Below, one piece after another: positions 28,937 through 37,248 of a stretch of 64,000 bases of DNA. Below the pieces are notes generated by a model that was given only the letters and a program-made list of their open reading frames with translations, made no database searches and was not told the DNA's origin. The DNA is from Alcaligenes faecalis. GTDB lineage: Bacteria; Pseudomonadota; Gammaproteobacteria; Burkholderiales; Burkholderiaceae_B. Numbering within the stretch: position 1 is the first letter of the stretch; each line of letters begins with the position of its first letter. Where the stretch lies: contig NZ_CP023667.1 in assembly GCF_002443155.1 (NCBI RefSeq), positions 3,410,001-3,474,000 of the forward strand, written 5' to 3'. The translations under genes were made by a program, and so were the position numbers.

Positions 28937-30189
28937 TGCCCGGCCTCCTTGCTCAAGGGCACAATCGTGATCTCCACCCGACGGTTCTGTGCCCGACCTT
29001 GAGCAGTGCCGTTATCAGCCACTGGCGCGGCATCGGCCCGACCTTGGGCGCGTACACGTTCCGGTTGACTCAAGCGCTCCTGCAAGACGGCTTTAACCGA
29101 ATCGGCACGTGCCTGCGAGAGATGGAAATTGGAAGGAAAGCGCACACTGCGTATGGGGACGTTATCGGTATAGCCATCCACCAGTACCAAGCCCGGTGCA
29201 GCTTCAACGGCATCCGCAATACGAGCAATGACAGGGAGTAGCGGCGCACGGACCTGGTCGGCTCCTGAGTCGAACAGACCGTCGCCTCGCAAGATAATGA
29301 CGCTGCGATCGGCCTGATCTCGCACGGTCAGCAGACCCTCGGCCACTTCGGGGGCCAACAGCTCTGCCAAGGCCAAGGGTGCCTGCGGTGCGACGCCACT
29401 GGACGGCGGCTGGCCCTGTGTCTGCAAGGCCGGCAGGCGCAAAGCCACGATGTCCTCGAAAGCCCGATCAGACTGCCGGTTCAGCAACAGACTGGCACCC
29501 AGATACATCAACAAGCACAGCAGCAAGGCCACGCACACAGCCACCCAGATAGGCACAGGCAAAGGCTTGCCGACTTTCTGCGCCGGATTGTCGCGCCAGT
29601 GCGGGGACAGAGCGGCGGGCACCGTCTGCCCATACTGGCGCAAGCTCATGTACAGACGTTGACGCACAGTTTCCAGCTGGCTGGCACCCTGCTCATGCAC
29701 GCGATAGCGGCCTTGAAACCCCAAAGCCAGGCAGAAATACATCAGCTCCAGCAACTGCAAATGCGCCGCCGGACTTTGCATCAATTTATCCAGAAGCTGA
29801 AAGAACTTCTCCCCGCCCCAGGTCTCGTTGTGAAAGGTGACCAGCAAAGTGTGCGAGGACCAGACTCCAGCCTGCCCCCAAGGGGTGAGCGCAGCCGCCT
29901 CATCCAAGGTCGTACACAAGCAGTAGCGCGCCGCCAAAATGGTTTCATTGGCCACGGGCACGGCCTGGGCGCGCAATTCAAATTGACGGATTTCAGCCAC
30001 CAGCTTGGCACGCAGACCCGCCGGGTCTGCATGTCGGGCACTGCGGCGTATATCGGACACCATCACCAGCAAAGGGTTGGCGGCCTCCAGCAAGGGATTG
30101 GCCCCTTGCGCAACAAAACGCGGCGCATCCGCCCGCGATCGGCGCTCGTCCGGGACCGGGCCGTTATTCCAGGAAACTGTCTCGTTCAT
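28933..30189 (-). CDS. tssL: T6SS membrane complex subunit TssL with C-terminal OmpA-like domain
   Basis: About 418 residues. The N-terminal DotU domain includes ILAARYCLCTTLDEAA, the family signature. One TM near residue 215-235 (VCVALLLCLLMYLGASLLL) is followed by a periplasmic OmpA/MotB-type peptidoglycan-binding domain (FDSGADQVR, VDGYTDNVPI, LSQARADSVKAVL, QNRRVEI). This is the extended TssL type that anchors itself to the cell wall. I chose ATG 30189 because GGAG is 7 bases upstream; ATG 30195 is too close to it. The next upstream gene, tssK, ends 15 bp earlier. Confidence 0.95.
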   Translation of the reverse strand: MNETVSWNNGPVPDERRSRADAPRFVAQGANPLLEAANPLLVMVSDIRRSARHADPAGLRAKLVAEIRQFELRAQAVPVANETILAARYCLCTTLDEAAALTPWGQAGVWSSHTLLVTFHNETWGGEKFFQLLDKLMQSPAAHLQLLELMYFCLALGFQGRYRVHEQGASQLETVRQRLYMSLRQYGQTVPAALSPHWRDNPAQKVGKPLPVPIWVAVCVALLLCLLMYLGASLLLNRQSDRAFEDIVALRLPALQTQGQPPSSGVAPQAPLALAELLAPEVAEGLLTVRDQADRSVIILRGDGLFDSGADQVRAPLLPVIARIADAVEAAPGLVLVDGYTDNVPIRSVRFPSNFHLSQARADSVKAVLQERLSQPERVRAQGRADAAPVADNGTAQGRAQNRRVEITIVPLSKEAGQ

Positions 30190-30203
30190 AGCCATGCTCC
30201 GGG

Positions 30204-31526
30204 TCAGCGGCGTATTGCCCAAAACTCAAGTTGCAGGCCGGGAAAGTCTCCGGCCAAATGCAGGGCCAATGCACCGTTCTGCTCCAGCTGACGCCACAGC
30301 TCGCCGCCTTTTTCCAGCTCGAAGTAGGTGAAGCCGGCGTGATACGGCAAGGCGCGTGGCGCGACAGACAAGGGCTGCAAACCGATACCCGGCAATTGCA
30401 GATGAACCAGATCGCGGATGCGCTCTACCGGCCCCAATTTCACCTGTGCCGCAAAATGCTGCCGCACGGTTTGGGCGGGCAAATCGGCCTGTACGGCCAG
30501 CACAAAACCCGCCTGACGCAAGAGTGCGCGGTCCGCAATCTGGGCCAGCCGTACACCCTGCCCCTTGTCCTCCAAAGCAATCGACACGGCCTGCTGTTCC
30601 AGGACCACAGACAAGGCGCGGCGCAACTCCAGCACCAGCGGCAAAAAGGACTGGGCCAGATCGTCATGCTGATAGGAGGGCCAGACCAGCGGCTGACGTC
30701 CGTCCTGGGTGTAGGTGGCCAAGGCGCCATGCAGCTCCATCCAGGTCTGATACAGCTCGCCAGGATGTACGTGTACGCGCTGCTCCATGGCCCACAAGGC
30801 AGCCCGGTAGCGATTGACCAGCTCCAGCATCATGAAGTCGGCCACATCACCCTGCCCGCGCCCTCCCGGCCCCAGGCGTTCTGCCAAAGCTTGTGCACGG
30901 GCCTGCAATAAAGCCTGCACATCCGCGCTTAAAACACTGAGGCGTGCATGAGCCTGAATGGACAGGATGGGGGGAATGAAATCCGGGTCCAACACCAGCG
31001 AGCGGTCAGGCCTGCGCTCCAGAATGCGAGCCACGGGCATGGCAATGCTGTCTTCATACACCTCGGATTCGGGCAGCAAAACTGGCTGCAAACGCCCTAG
31101 TTGCGACAGGCAAGGTTCAGGCGACAAACCACTGCTGTCATACAAATCCTGTTCGCTGACCACATAGCGCGAACGACGCGAGCTGTGCCCCTCAAACTGA
31201 ATCTCTGCCCGACCAGCCTGACGACGGGGCAGCACCAGCATCAGGCGCTCGGGACGCACCACTTCGGGGGCTGTCCAGGACACAACCTGCATCGCACCCG
31301 GCCGACAATCAAAGGGCGTGCCATCCGGCAGCAGGCCACACGCTTCGCGCAAGGCGACACTGCCCATGCTCAGGGCCTGCTCGTCCAGACTCAAGGTTTC
31401 AAAGCCCCAGCAAAATGGCTGCGCAGCCCGCCGTCCGGCGTGGGCATAGTGCTCCAGATAGCGCTCCATCTGCTGAAAATGCTGGGGTCGTAAAAACAGC
31501 CCTTCGGTCCAAATGACTTTATCCAT
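30204..31526 (-). CDS. tssK: T6SS baseplate subunit TssK
   Basis: A 440-residue cytoplasmic protein of standard length. The N-terminus VIWTEGLFLRPQHFQQ is diagnostic for TssK (VasE/ImpJ), and LVNRYRAALWAME plus the C-terminal block HLQLPGIGLQPL and FTYFELEKG agree. TssK links the baseplate wedge (TssEFG) to the TssL/TssM membrane complex. It sits between tssJ (24 bp upstream) and tssL. Confidence 0.95.
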   Translation of the reverse strand: MDKVIWTEGLFLRPQHFQQMERYLEHYAHAGRRAAQPFCWGFETLSLDEQALSMGSVALREACGLLPDGTPFDCRPGAMQVVSWTAPEVVRPERLMLVLPRRQAGRAEIQFEGHSSRRSRYVVSEQDLYDSSGLSPEPCLSQLGRLQPVLLPESEVYEDSIAMPVARILERRPDRSLVLDPDFIPPILSIQAHARLSVLSADVQALLQARAQALAERLGPGGRGQGDVADFMMLELVNRYRAALWAMEQRVHVHPGELYQTWMELHGALATYTQDGRQPLVWPSYQHDDLAQSFLPLVLELRRALSVVLEQQAVSIALEDKGQGVRLAQIADRALLRQAGFVLAVQADLPAQTVRQHFAAQVKLGPVERIRDLVHLQLPGIGLQPLSVAPRALPYHAGFTYFELEKGGELWRQLEQNGALALHLAGDFPGLQLEFWAIRR

Positions 31527-31550
31527 TGAGATAATCCGTTCTACGCCCTT

Positions 31551-32054
31551 TCAATCAACAACATGAATGGCGTTTTTGCGTAATTGCAGGCTGACCTGGA
31601 CGGCATCCGGGGCCGACTGCCAGAACTTGTAGATATTGGTGGTGCGCGACTCGGGCAGCGGCAACAGAACGCGCCACACGCTGGCATCCAGCTCGCGATA
31701 CCCCACGACCACGCCCACAGCGGTGGCCTGCAAATCGCCTGGCCGCTTGAAGGTATGGGCTTGGCCGGGGCGCAGCACGATCTGCTCCACATTGAGCAGA
31801 TCCGCCTGCAAGGCTTGTTGCGGGTCGGACTGCAGGGCAAAGAAGTCCCTGGATTCAAAGGTGCTGCCCGAGCGCAGCTCGAACACAAACACCTGTACCG
31901 GGGAAGGCCGACCCGTGGCATCCGGGTTGAGCTGTTCATCAGCAGTCAGAACAATCTCGTAGGGCACGGCCATGCGACTGGAGGTGGACGCGCATGAGGC
32001 CAGCAAACCCAGCATCAGCAGCGAACACACACGAAGCAATCGGCAAGCGGTCAC
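31551..32054 (-). CDS. tssJ: T6SS outer-membrane lipoprotein TssJ
   Basis: About 167 residues from a GTG start at 32054, chosen because AAGGAGA precedes it with 5 bases between GGAG and GTG. The signal is RLLRVCSLLMLGLLASC with a lipobox cysteine. The mature part has the TssJ transthyretin-like pattern: NPDATGRPSPVQVFVFELR, then LQSDPQQAL and GVVVGYRELDASVWR. It anchors the TssM C-terminus at the outer membrane. It is the first gene of the tssJKLM-tagF-pseudokinase operon, divergent from the lipoprotein-FHA pair with a 186 bp promoter region between. Confidence 0.93.
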   Translation of the reverse strand: MTACRLLRVCSLLMLGLLASCASTSSRMAVPYEIVLTADEQLNPDATGRPSPVQVFVFELRSGSTFESRDFFALQSDPQQALQADLLNVEQIVLRPGQAHTFKRPGDLQATAVGVVVGYRELDASVWRVLLPLPESRTTNIYKFWQSAPDAVQVSLQLRKNAIHVVD

Positions 32055-32240
32055 GATGTCTCCTTGAATGGCAATGCGCCCCATCTAAAAGCATGAATGC
32101 GACAACTTTGTTAAGGACACGGGGTGTTTCGGTGCTTACCCTTGCGCAACAACTCTTACAAAACCCTCCGCGTCATGTCATGTGGCTGTCTTTTTCCTTT
32201 CCTAGTCTTGAGGGCAAGTACAACTTTTCTTTTTCCTGCC

Positions 32241-32630
32241 ATGTATTTACCTGCCCGCCTGATCATTCCGGCCCTGGCCGTTTTACTGACAGCCTGCGCC
32301 CAAACCCAGAACAAGCCGGTGGCTGTTTTCAGCCCGGCTGCCGAAGCTGAACTGGAGCAAATACGCTCTGCCTTCAATGAAGGCGACTACAGCACCGTGA
32401 TCCGGCAAGTGGGCCGCTCCAGCACCCTGCCCGCTGCCGCGCCCAATCAATACAGCGAAGCCTTGAAACTGCAGGCCTTCAGCTTTTGCGTGCGCGAATA
32501 CACCTTCTTGTGTGAGGAGCGTTTCAAGCAGGCACGGGCGGTAGACCCTGGCTTTACCCTGGCCCAGGCCGAGCGCGGTCACCCCACCTGGGGGCCGGTT
32601 TATGAAAAAGTGGCAGGAGCACAGCCATGA
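32241..32630 (+). CDS. Small T6SS-associated lipoprotein, TPR-like
   Basis: About 129 residues from ATG 32241. The signal peptide ARLIIPALAVLLTAC ends in a lipobox cysteine near residue 19. The mature part is alpha-helical with TPR-like character (EGDYSTVIRQVG, ALKLQAFSFCVREYTFLCEERFKQARAVDPGF). I chose this start because it puts the lipoprotein signal at the N-terminus; the frame is open further upstream, and no good ribosome binding site marks either choice. Its stop overlaps the FHA gene start by 4 bp. Similar small lipoproteins occur in several T6SS clusters, but I cannot name this one with confidence. It may help the outer-membrane side of the membrane complex. Confidence 0.75.
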   Translation: MYLPARLIIPALAVLLTACAQTQNKPVAVFSPAAEAELEQIRSAFNEGDYSTVIRQVGRSSTLPAAAPNQYSEALKLQAFSFCVREYTFLCEERFKQARAVDPGFTLAQAERGHPTWGPVYEKVAGAQP

Positions 32631-33217
32631 GCACCGCTGTAGATTGGCGCTTGCAAGCAGAGTCCGGCGGAGCCCCACGCCCTGTTCCTGAACCCGGTCT
32701 GGTCTGCGGTTCCTGGACTCAGGCTGATCTGGTTTTGCCCGATAACAATCAGACGCCGCCCGTGCTGTCTTACCTGCGTCGTCAGCAAGATGTGCTGACA
32801 ATTCAACGAGCTAGCGCAGACGGTCAAGTTGCCGTGAATGGCATCGAGTTGGCACTGGCACAGGTCAAGACTTTGCAGAACGGAGATCGTCTGACTTTGG
32901 GGGAAATGCACTACCGGGTGGAATCGGGAGTCAGCCCTGTCACACAGGATGAAACGCCTTTGGCAACTGCGCCGGCAGCCGATCCTTTTGCGGATCTGCA
33001 TGTTCCCGGCATGGTCCCGGTGGGTGGTCCCATGCCTGATCCTTCGGACAAGCATCCCTTTGATACAACAGCTAAACCGGCCAGCTCGCCCAGCACCGAC
33101 AGCACCATTCCGGCAGCCAGTTGGCAGCCCGACTTGGGGCGCGCACCGGAGTGGGTCAGCACCTTGTCCGACAAGGAAAACGAGTTCGATCTTTTGCAGG
33201 GAATGCGTCAGGCCTAG
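32627..33217 (+). CDS. FHA-domain protein of the T6SS cluster
   Basis: A 196-residue cytoplasmic protein. Residues about 20-100 match a forkhead-associated fold: LVCGSWTQADLVLPDNN, then VLSYLRRQQDVLTIQ, AVNGIELALAQVKTLQNGDRLTLGEMHYRV in consecutive strands. The C-terminal half is proline- and serine-rich and ends in a short helix (KENEFDLLQGMRQA). FHA proteins such as Fha1 bind phosphothreonine and act with TagF in switching T6SS assembly. Here the only visible kinase relative in the cluster looks dead, so how the FHA partner is phosphorylated is open. The gene converges with tssG, 3 bp between stop codons. Confidence 0.85.
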   Translation: MSTAVDWRLQAESGGAPRPVPEPGLVCGSWTQADLVLPDNNQTPPVLSYLRRQQDVLTIQRASADGQVAVNGIELALAQVKTLQNGDRLTLGEMHYRVESGVSPVTQDETPLATAPAADPFADLHVPGMVPVGGPMPDPSDKHPFDTTAKPASSPSTDSTIPAASWQPDLGRAPEWVSTLSDKENEFDLLQGMRQA

Positions 33218-33220
33218 GCC

Positions 33221-34264
33221 TTAGCTGCGCGGATCTTGCCAATCTGGGCGGCTGTCCAGAAACAGGCACAGATCCGCTCTGTCCTGCGTGCCGGGCTGGC
33301 CCAGCCAGGTTTCCTGACCCAAACCCAAGCCTGTCCCCAAGCCCAGATCAGGCTGCTCGTTGGCTTGCAGCACCAGTTGCAACTGAACCGACCACTCCAG
33401 CCCCAGATACAGCGCCAGGCAATAGCGCAATTGCCGCCAGGCCGGACGACCCGGCAAGAAGCGCCCATAGTCCTGCCGACTCAAGGGGCCAATCCGTATC
33501 CGTATGGTTTGCTGCACGTCCAGAATACGTGCACCCAGCACAGTGCTTTTCCCAAGCCCCGAACAGCTGCGGCCCAGACAGACCTGGGTTTGATCATCCA
33601 GCGGCACCCACACTGGCACGTTCTGCTGAATATTCACGGGCAATTGAAAATAGCTGGCCAGAAGCGCTTGCAAGGCCGGTGCACTGCGGGTTTGAGACGC
33701 CAGCGCCGGTGCCTGGAAATGCACGGCATGGTCGCTCATGGGAGCCGATTCGCTCTGTCTCCCCACGCCGGCCAGACTGGCCAGCCAGCGCGTAAAACCG
33801 TCCTGATCATGCTCCAGATCACAGACCGCCTGCGCTTGTGCCCAGGCTCTGAAAAACAACAAAAACAGACGGTGATGAAACTGGTCCAGAAAGGCTACGC
33901 CAGCACGGTCTCCAAAGTTGCGGCTACGTTGGAAAAAGTACTCAGTCATGTGCAGGGGCAAAGGGCCATTCGGCCCCCACAAGCCAAAGCCCTGCACATC
34001 CAGATGCAGCTGTTCATCCTCCCAACGAGCGGTTTGCACGCTGGAGGCGGCAAAAGCCAAACTAGGCGGCTGGCCTACCCGCACTTCTTCCTGACGAGGC
34101 GTAGGCGCGGTTCCCAAACGGGGCTGACCTTGGGCGGCCTGCAAGGCATCAATGGCCCGCAAGACCCGGAACAAATCATGACCAAAAGGCCATTGCTGAA
34201 TAATCCGGCCCAGTTCTTCCAAAGAAGCTTGTGGCTTTAACTGCTCCTGCTCGGCCCGGTTCAC
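33221..34264 (-). CDS. tssG: T6SS baseplate subunit TssG
   Basis: A 347-residue protein, standard for TssG (VasB/ImpH). Visible are IIQQWPFGHDLFRVLRAID, then VRVGQPPSLAFAASSV, MTEYFFQRSRNFGDRAGVAFLDQFHHRLFLLFFRAWAQAQ in consecutive blocks, and the C-terminal IRIGPLSRQDYGRFLPG. It forms the baseplate wedge with TssF and TssE. ATG overlaps the tssF stop by 4 bp. It is the last gene of the tssABC-hcp-tssEFG run. Confidence 0.95.
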   Translation of the reverse strand: MNRAEQEQLKPQASLEELGRIIQQWPFGHDLFRVLRAIDALQAAQGQPRLGTAPTPRQEEVRVGQPPSLAFAASSVQTARWEDEQLHLDVQGFGLWGPNGPLPLHMTEYFFQRSRNFGDRAGVAFLDQFHHRLFLLFFRAWAQAQAVCDLEHDQDGFTRWLASLAGVGRQSESAPMSDHAVHFQAPALASQTRSAPALQALLASYFQLPVNIQQNVPVWVPLDDQTQVCLGRSCSGLGKSTVLGARILDVQQTIRIRIGPLSRQDYGRFLPGRPAWRQLRYCLALYLGLEWSVQLQLVLQANEQPDLGLGTGLGLGQETWLGQPGTQDRADLCLFLDSRPDWQDPRS

Positions 34265-36147
34265 AGCACTGCCCGCGTACCTGCTTGCGGTCCCCAGGCA
34301 CCTAGCTCCACCCCTGTCTCGGAAAGAAACTGGGTAGACACAAAACTGTTCAGGCTGACATGGCGAGCCAGATAACGACTGAGCACGGCAGCCAGCACAA
34401 AAGGGCGACCGCCGGGGAAACCGCTTTGGTCCAGCGTGACCTCAAAATGCACGCCACGCGCCATCACCAAGGGGCCTGGCCCCGGCATGGCCCGCTGCAC
34501 AGGCCGCGCCTGCACGGACGCAATGGACGCCAATTGACGCAAGGCACCGGCATCAGAGCTGTCCACATGCGGAGCCAACAAGGTACGCCAGCGACCGGCG
34601 GCCTGCGTAGGGTCTGACTGGGCCACCCCCAGTTGGGCCAGACTCATCTGCGAGATCAAATCCCAGGCCTGACGACCACCTGTTGATGCCGCTCGCGGAC
34701 GGGTCAAAGCCCCCAATAAACTGACGCCGGCTACAGGCGCCGAGACTTGCAGGCTGAAGTCAGACTCGGGCGAGCGCGGCAGCAACAAGGGCAAATCCCG
34801 GTTGCTGCACCAGGCGGTGACACTAATCTGATTCATGCCGAAAAACTCGGACTGCTCATGCTGATTCACCAATGATAAATACACTTCGCTACCGCCGTAA
34901 CTGCTGCGGCCACCCCAGCGCTTCTGAGTGTCAGATACCACGCGTGGTTCGCGGCGCAAGGTGTAGTAACTGCCATAGCGCCCTGCATCCTGGGCCGTGC
35001 TGGCATACAAGGGACGAAACAGCACATCATCGGAGCCCTGCCGGCTGTGCCCTTGCACCTGCTCCATCAAGCAGACTTCGAAATCCATGGGGCGCGTTCG
35101 GTCCATGACCACATGATGATCTGTTGCCTGTGGGCGCAAGGCCATACGTTCACTGCGACGACGAAACAGATTCACGACAGGCGTGCAATACAAACGCACA
35201 TGGCCGGGGCCTACGCGTGCCGCCAGATCCGGCCAAACCTGTTTAAGCACAATGTGCAGGCTCCAGCGGCGGCTTTTCCGCTCCTGCGCGCGCCCTCTGG
35301 CAATAGCGGCTTGCAAACCACGCAGTCGCACAAAGGCAAAGCGCCCCGGCAAGGCGAAATATTCCCGCAGCAATCGATGACCGGAGAACTCGTGGGACAC
35401 CATGGGCAAGATGGCTTGATCATCTTCCAGGCCATCGTGCGTCAGACAATCAGACGTAGCCAGAAACTGTGGGGCTCCATCTTCCATTTGGATGAACACC
35501 CCCAGCGCTTGCCGCAGCAAGGCATCCAGCAACAAGCTGCTGTCAGATTCCGGGCCGTCCAGATGCAGGCTAAGCTCATCCAGGGCCAATTCTTCCAGTG
35601 TCAAACCGCCCTGTACCGTGAAGTCCAGTTTCAAAGCTGAACGGGCTTGTGCGGCCTGTCGGCTGCCCAATGCTGCCAAGGGCAGATCAGCCGCCACATC
35701 CCCCAAACGGACTTGCGACAAGCTCATAGGCCACAAATCCACCGCATGGCAGGTAGAAAATTCGCAGGCAGTTTGTTCACCCGCCGGAATACGGGAGCGC
35801 AAGGCTGTATGGCGCGGGAGGGTAAAGCCTTTGGCCAGAGCACCTTCGCTCATGCTGGGCCGAAACTGCACCAGCCCCATGCTGGGGGTGGGCATCAACC
35901 AGGAAGGTTGAATCACATCCAGCAATTGCTGGCTGAGCCGGGGAAATTCCGCGTCCATCTTCATCTGAATACGAGCCGTCAGAAAGCTGAAGCCTTCCAG
36001 CAAACGCTCGACATACGGGTCAGCCACCGCCGTATCGTGCACGCCCAGACGGGCTGCCACTTTGGGGTAGGCTTGCGCGAATTCGGCACCCAGCTCGCGC
36101 AGGTAAGCCAGTTCGCGGTTGTAGTAATGCAGCAGCTCCGGATTCAT
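34261..36147 (-). CDS. tssF: T6SS baseplate subunit TssF
   Basis: A 628-residue protein, normal for TssF (VasA/ImpG). The N-terminus LLHYYNRELAYLRELGAEFA and VERLLEGFSFLTARIQ are diagnostic, and DVIQPSWLMPTPSMGLVQF follows. Near the C-terminus GRPFVLAAVLSRYLARHVS fits the family. Forms the wedge with TssG and TssE. ATG overlaps the tssE stop by 4 bp. Confidence 0.96.
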   Translation of the reverse strand: MNPELLHYYNRELAYLRELGAEFAQAYPKVAARLGVHDTAVADPYVERLLEGFSFLTARIQMKMDAEFPRLSQQLLDVIQPSWLMPTPSMGLVQFRPSMSEGALAKGFTLPRHTALRSRIPAGEQTACEFSTCHAVDLWPMSLSQVRLGDVAADLPLAALGSRQAAQARSALKLDFTVQGGLTLEELALDELSLHLDGPESDSSLLLDALLRQALGVFIQMEDGAPQFLATSDCLTHDGLEDDQAILPMVSHEFSGHRLLREYFALPGRFAFVRLRGLQAAIARGRAQERKSRRWSLHIVLKQVWPDLAARVGPGHVRLYCTPVVNLFRRRSERMALRPQATDHHVVMDRTRPMDFEVCLMEQVQGHSRQGSDDVLFRPLYASTAQDAGRYGSYYTLRREPRVVSDTQKRWGGRSSYGGSEVYLSLVNQHEQSEFFGMNQISVTAWCSNRDLPLLLPRSPESDFSLQVSAPVAGVSLLGALTRPRAASTGGRQAWDLISQMSLAQLGVAQSDPTQAAGRWRTLLAPHVDSSDAGALRQLASIASVQARPVQRAMPGPGPLVMARGVHFEVTLDQSGFPGGRPFVLAAVLSRYLARHVSLNSFVSTQFLSETGVELGAWGPQAGTRAVL

Positions 36148-36686
36148 CCCGACGCGTAACTCTCTTCAAGGTCCAGTTGCCCGCTTTCCAGATCAATACT
36201 GGTACGTAGCAAGAATTCCTGCGGATACGGCTCGCACCAGACATGGCCCTGAATGCGCAGGCTCAAGACGTTATGCAAATCGCGCTGAGCGCTGTGATCC
36301 AGACAATGCACCTGCAAGGTATCGGGCAGGATGCGCGGCTCGAAATACAAGATCGCGGTACGTAGTGCTTCTTCCACATCCAGCCATTCCACTTCGCTCA
36401 TGGTCTTGCCCGCCAGCGGGCTCATGCCATAGTTCAGGCAGGAGCGACGCACATGGGCCAAGGCCTGCATCAAGGGGGTGGCCCCCTGATTGGGCGTGTT
36501 GAGCAAATGGCCCAGATCGCGCAGTACCGCCTGACGCATCTGGTACTGACTCATAGGCTGGGGTGGTTCCCAGGTCTGATCGGGCCGCTCGTCGGTCAAC
36601 CTGTCCAGCAGACAAGGTTGCAAGCGATCCGCCTGACCGCGCATCAGCGCGGCCCCGCGGCGTCCCGGTAAGCGAAAGCGGTCCAT
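36144..36686 (-). CDS. tssE: T6SS baseplate subunit TssE (gp25-like)
   Basis: A 180-residue protein with a gp25/lysozyme-like baseplate fold. LLDRLTDERPD near the N-terminus, VLRDLGHLLNT, then CLNYGMSPLAGKT and EEALRTAILYFEPRIL are the TssE landmarks. It nucleates sheath assembly at the baseplate. Next to hcp (29 bp downstream of the hcp stop) and overlapping tssF. Confidence 0.93.
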   Translation of the reverse strand: MDRFRLPGRRGAALMRGQADRLQPCLLDRLTDERPDQTWEPPQPMSQYQMRQAVLRDLGHLLNTPNQGATPLMQALAHVRRSCLNYGMSPLAGKTMSEVEWLDVEEALRTAILYFEPRILPDTLQVHCLDHSAQRDLHNVLSLRIQGHVWCEPYPQEFLLRTSIDLESGQLDLEESYASG

Positions 36687-36715
36687 AGCGGCCCTGCCTG
36701 AAAACCCAAGCCCGA

Positions 36716-37198
36716 TCAGGCTTCTTTGTTTTGCTTGATATCCCAGGCCACCAGCGTTTCAGCACCTTTGCTGCCACGGTCGGACTGTTCCCAGTACTGC
36801 TGTTTGACGCGTGCGGCCTGGAAGGAGTAATTGACCATTACGCTTTCCACATCGCGCTCGGCATTGAGCTGAACCGAAGTCACCAGCACTTCTTCCAGGG
36901 TGATTTTGGAGTATTCCACCTGCTCGCCACCGGCCTTGCACACCGACAGTTCCACCTTGCCCAGGTGCTTGCCGCTGGCGCAATGCTTCATCACCGCAGG
37001 GGCGGCCTTGTCGATGCGAGCGACCACATGCAGGTCGTTGAAATTGGCCTTGCCCTGGCCACCACCGCCTCCCGAGCTCATGCTGCCAGGTTGCGAAGCG
37101 CCCCATGAAAAGGACTGGATATCGGTCCAATCCTTGTGGTTGGAATCTTTGGACTCGCCATTGGCGCCTTCAATCTTCATGAACATATCAACAGACAC
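36716..37198 (-). CDS. hcp: T6SS tube protein Hcp (TssD)
   Basis: A 160-residue Hcp family protein: MFMKIEGANGESKDSNHKDW then IQSFSWGASQPG at the N-terminus, a glycine-rich loop at about 44-49, and EVLVTSVQLN with YSFQAARVKQQY toward the end. No N-terminal signal and no C-terminal toxin extension, so this is a structural Hcp. Stacked hexamers form the inner tube. It sits between tssC (50 bp gap) and tssE, as in many clusters. Confidence 0.97.
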   Translation of the reverse strand: MSVDMFMKIEGANGESKDSNHKDWTDIQSFSWGASQPGSMSSGGGGGQGKANFNDLHVVARIDKAAPAVMKHCASGKHLGKVELSVCKAGGEQVEYSKITLEEVLVTSVQLNAERDVESVMVNYSFQAARVKQQYWEQSDRGSKGAETLVAWDIKQNKEA

Positions 37199-37248
37199 GC
37201 TTTTCTCCTTGGAGGTCGAATAAGGCCATCAAAAGGCCAGGGTGGGAA

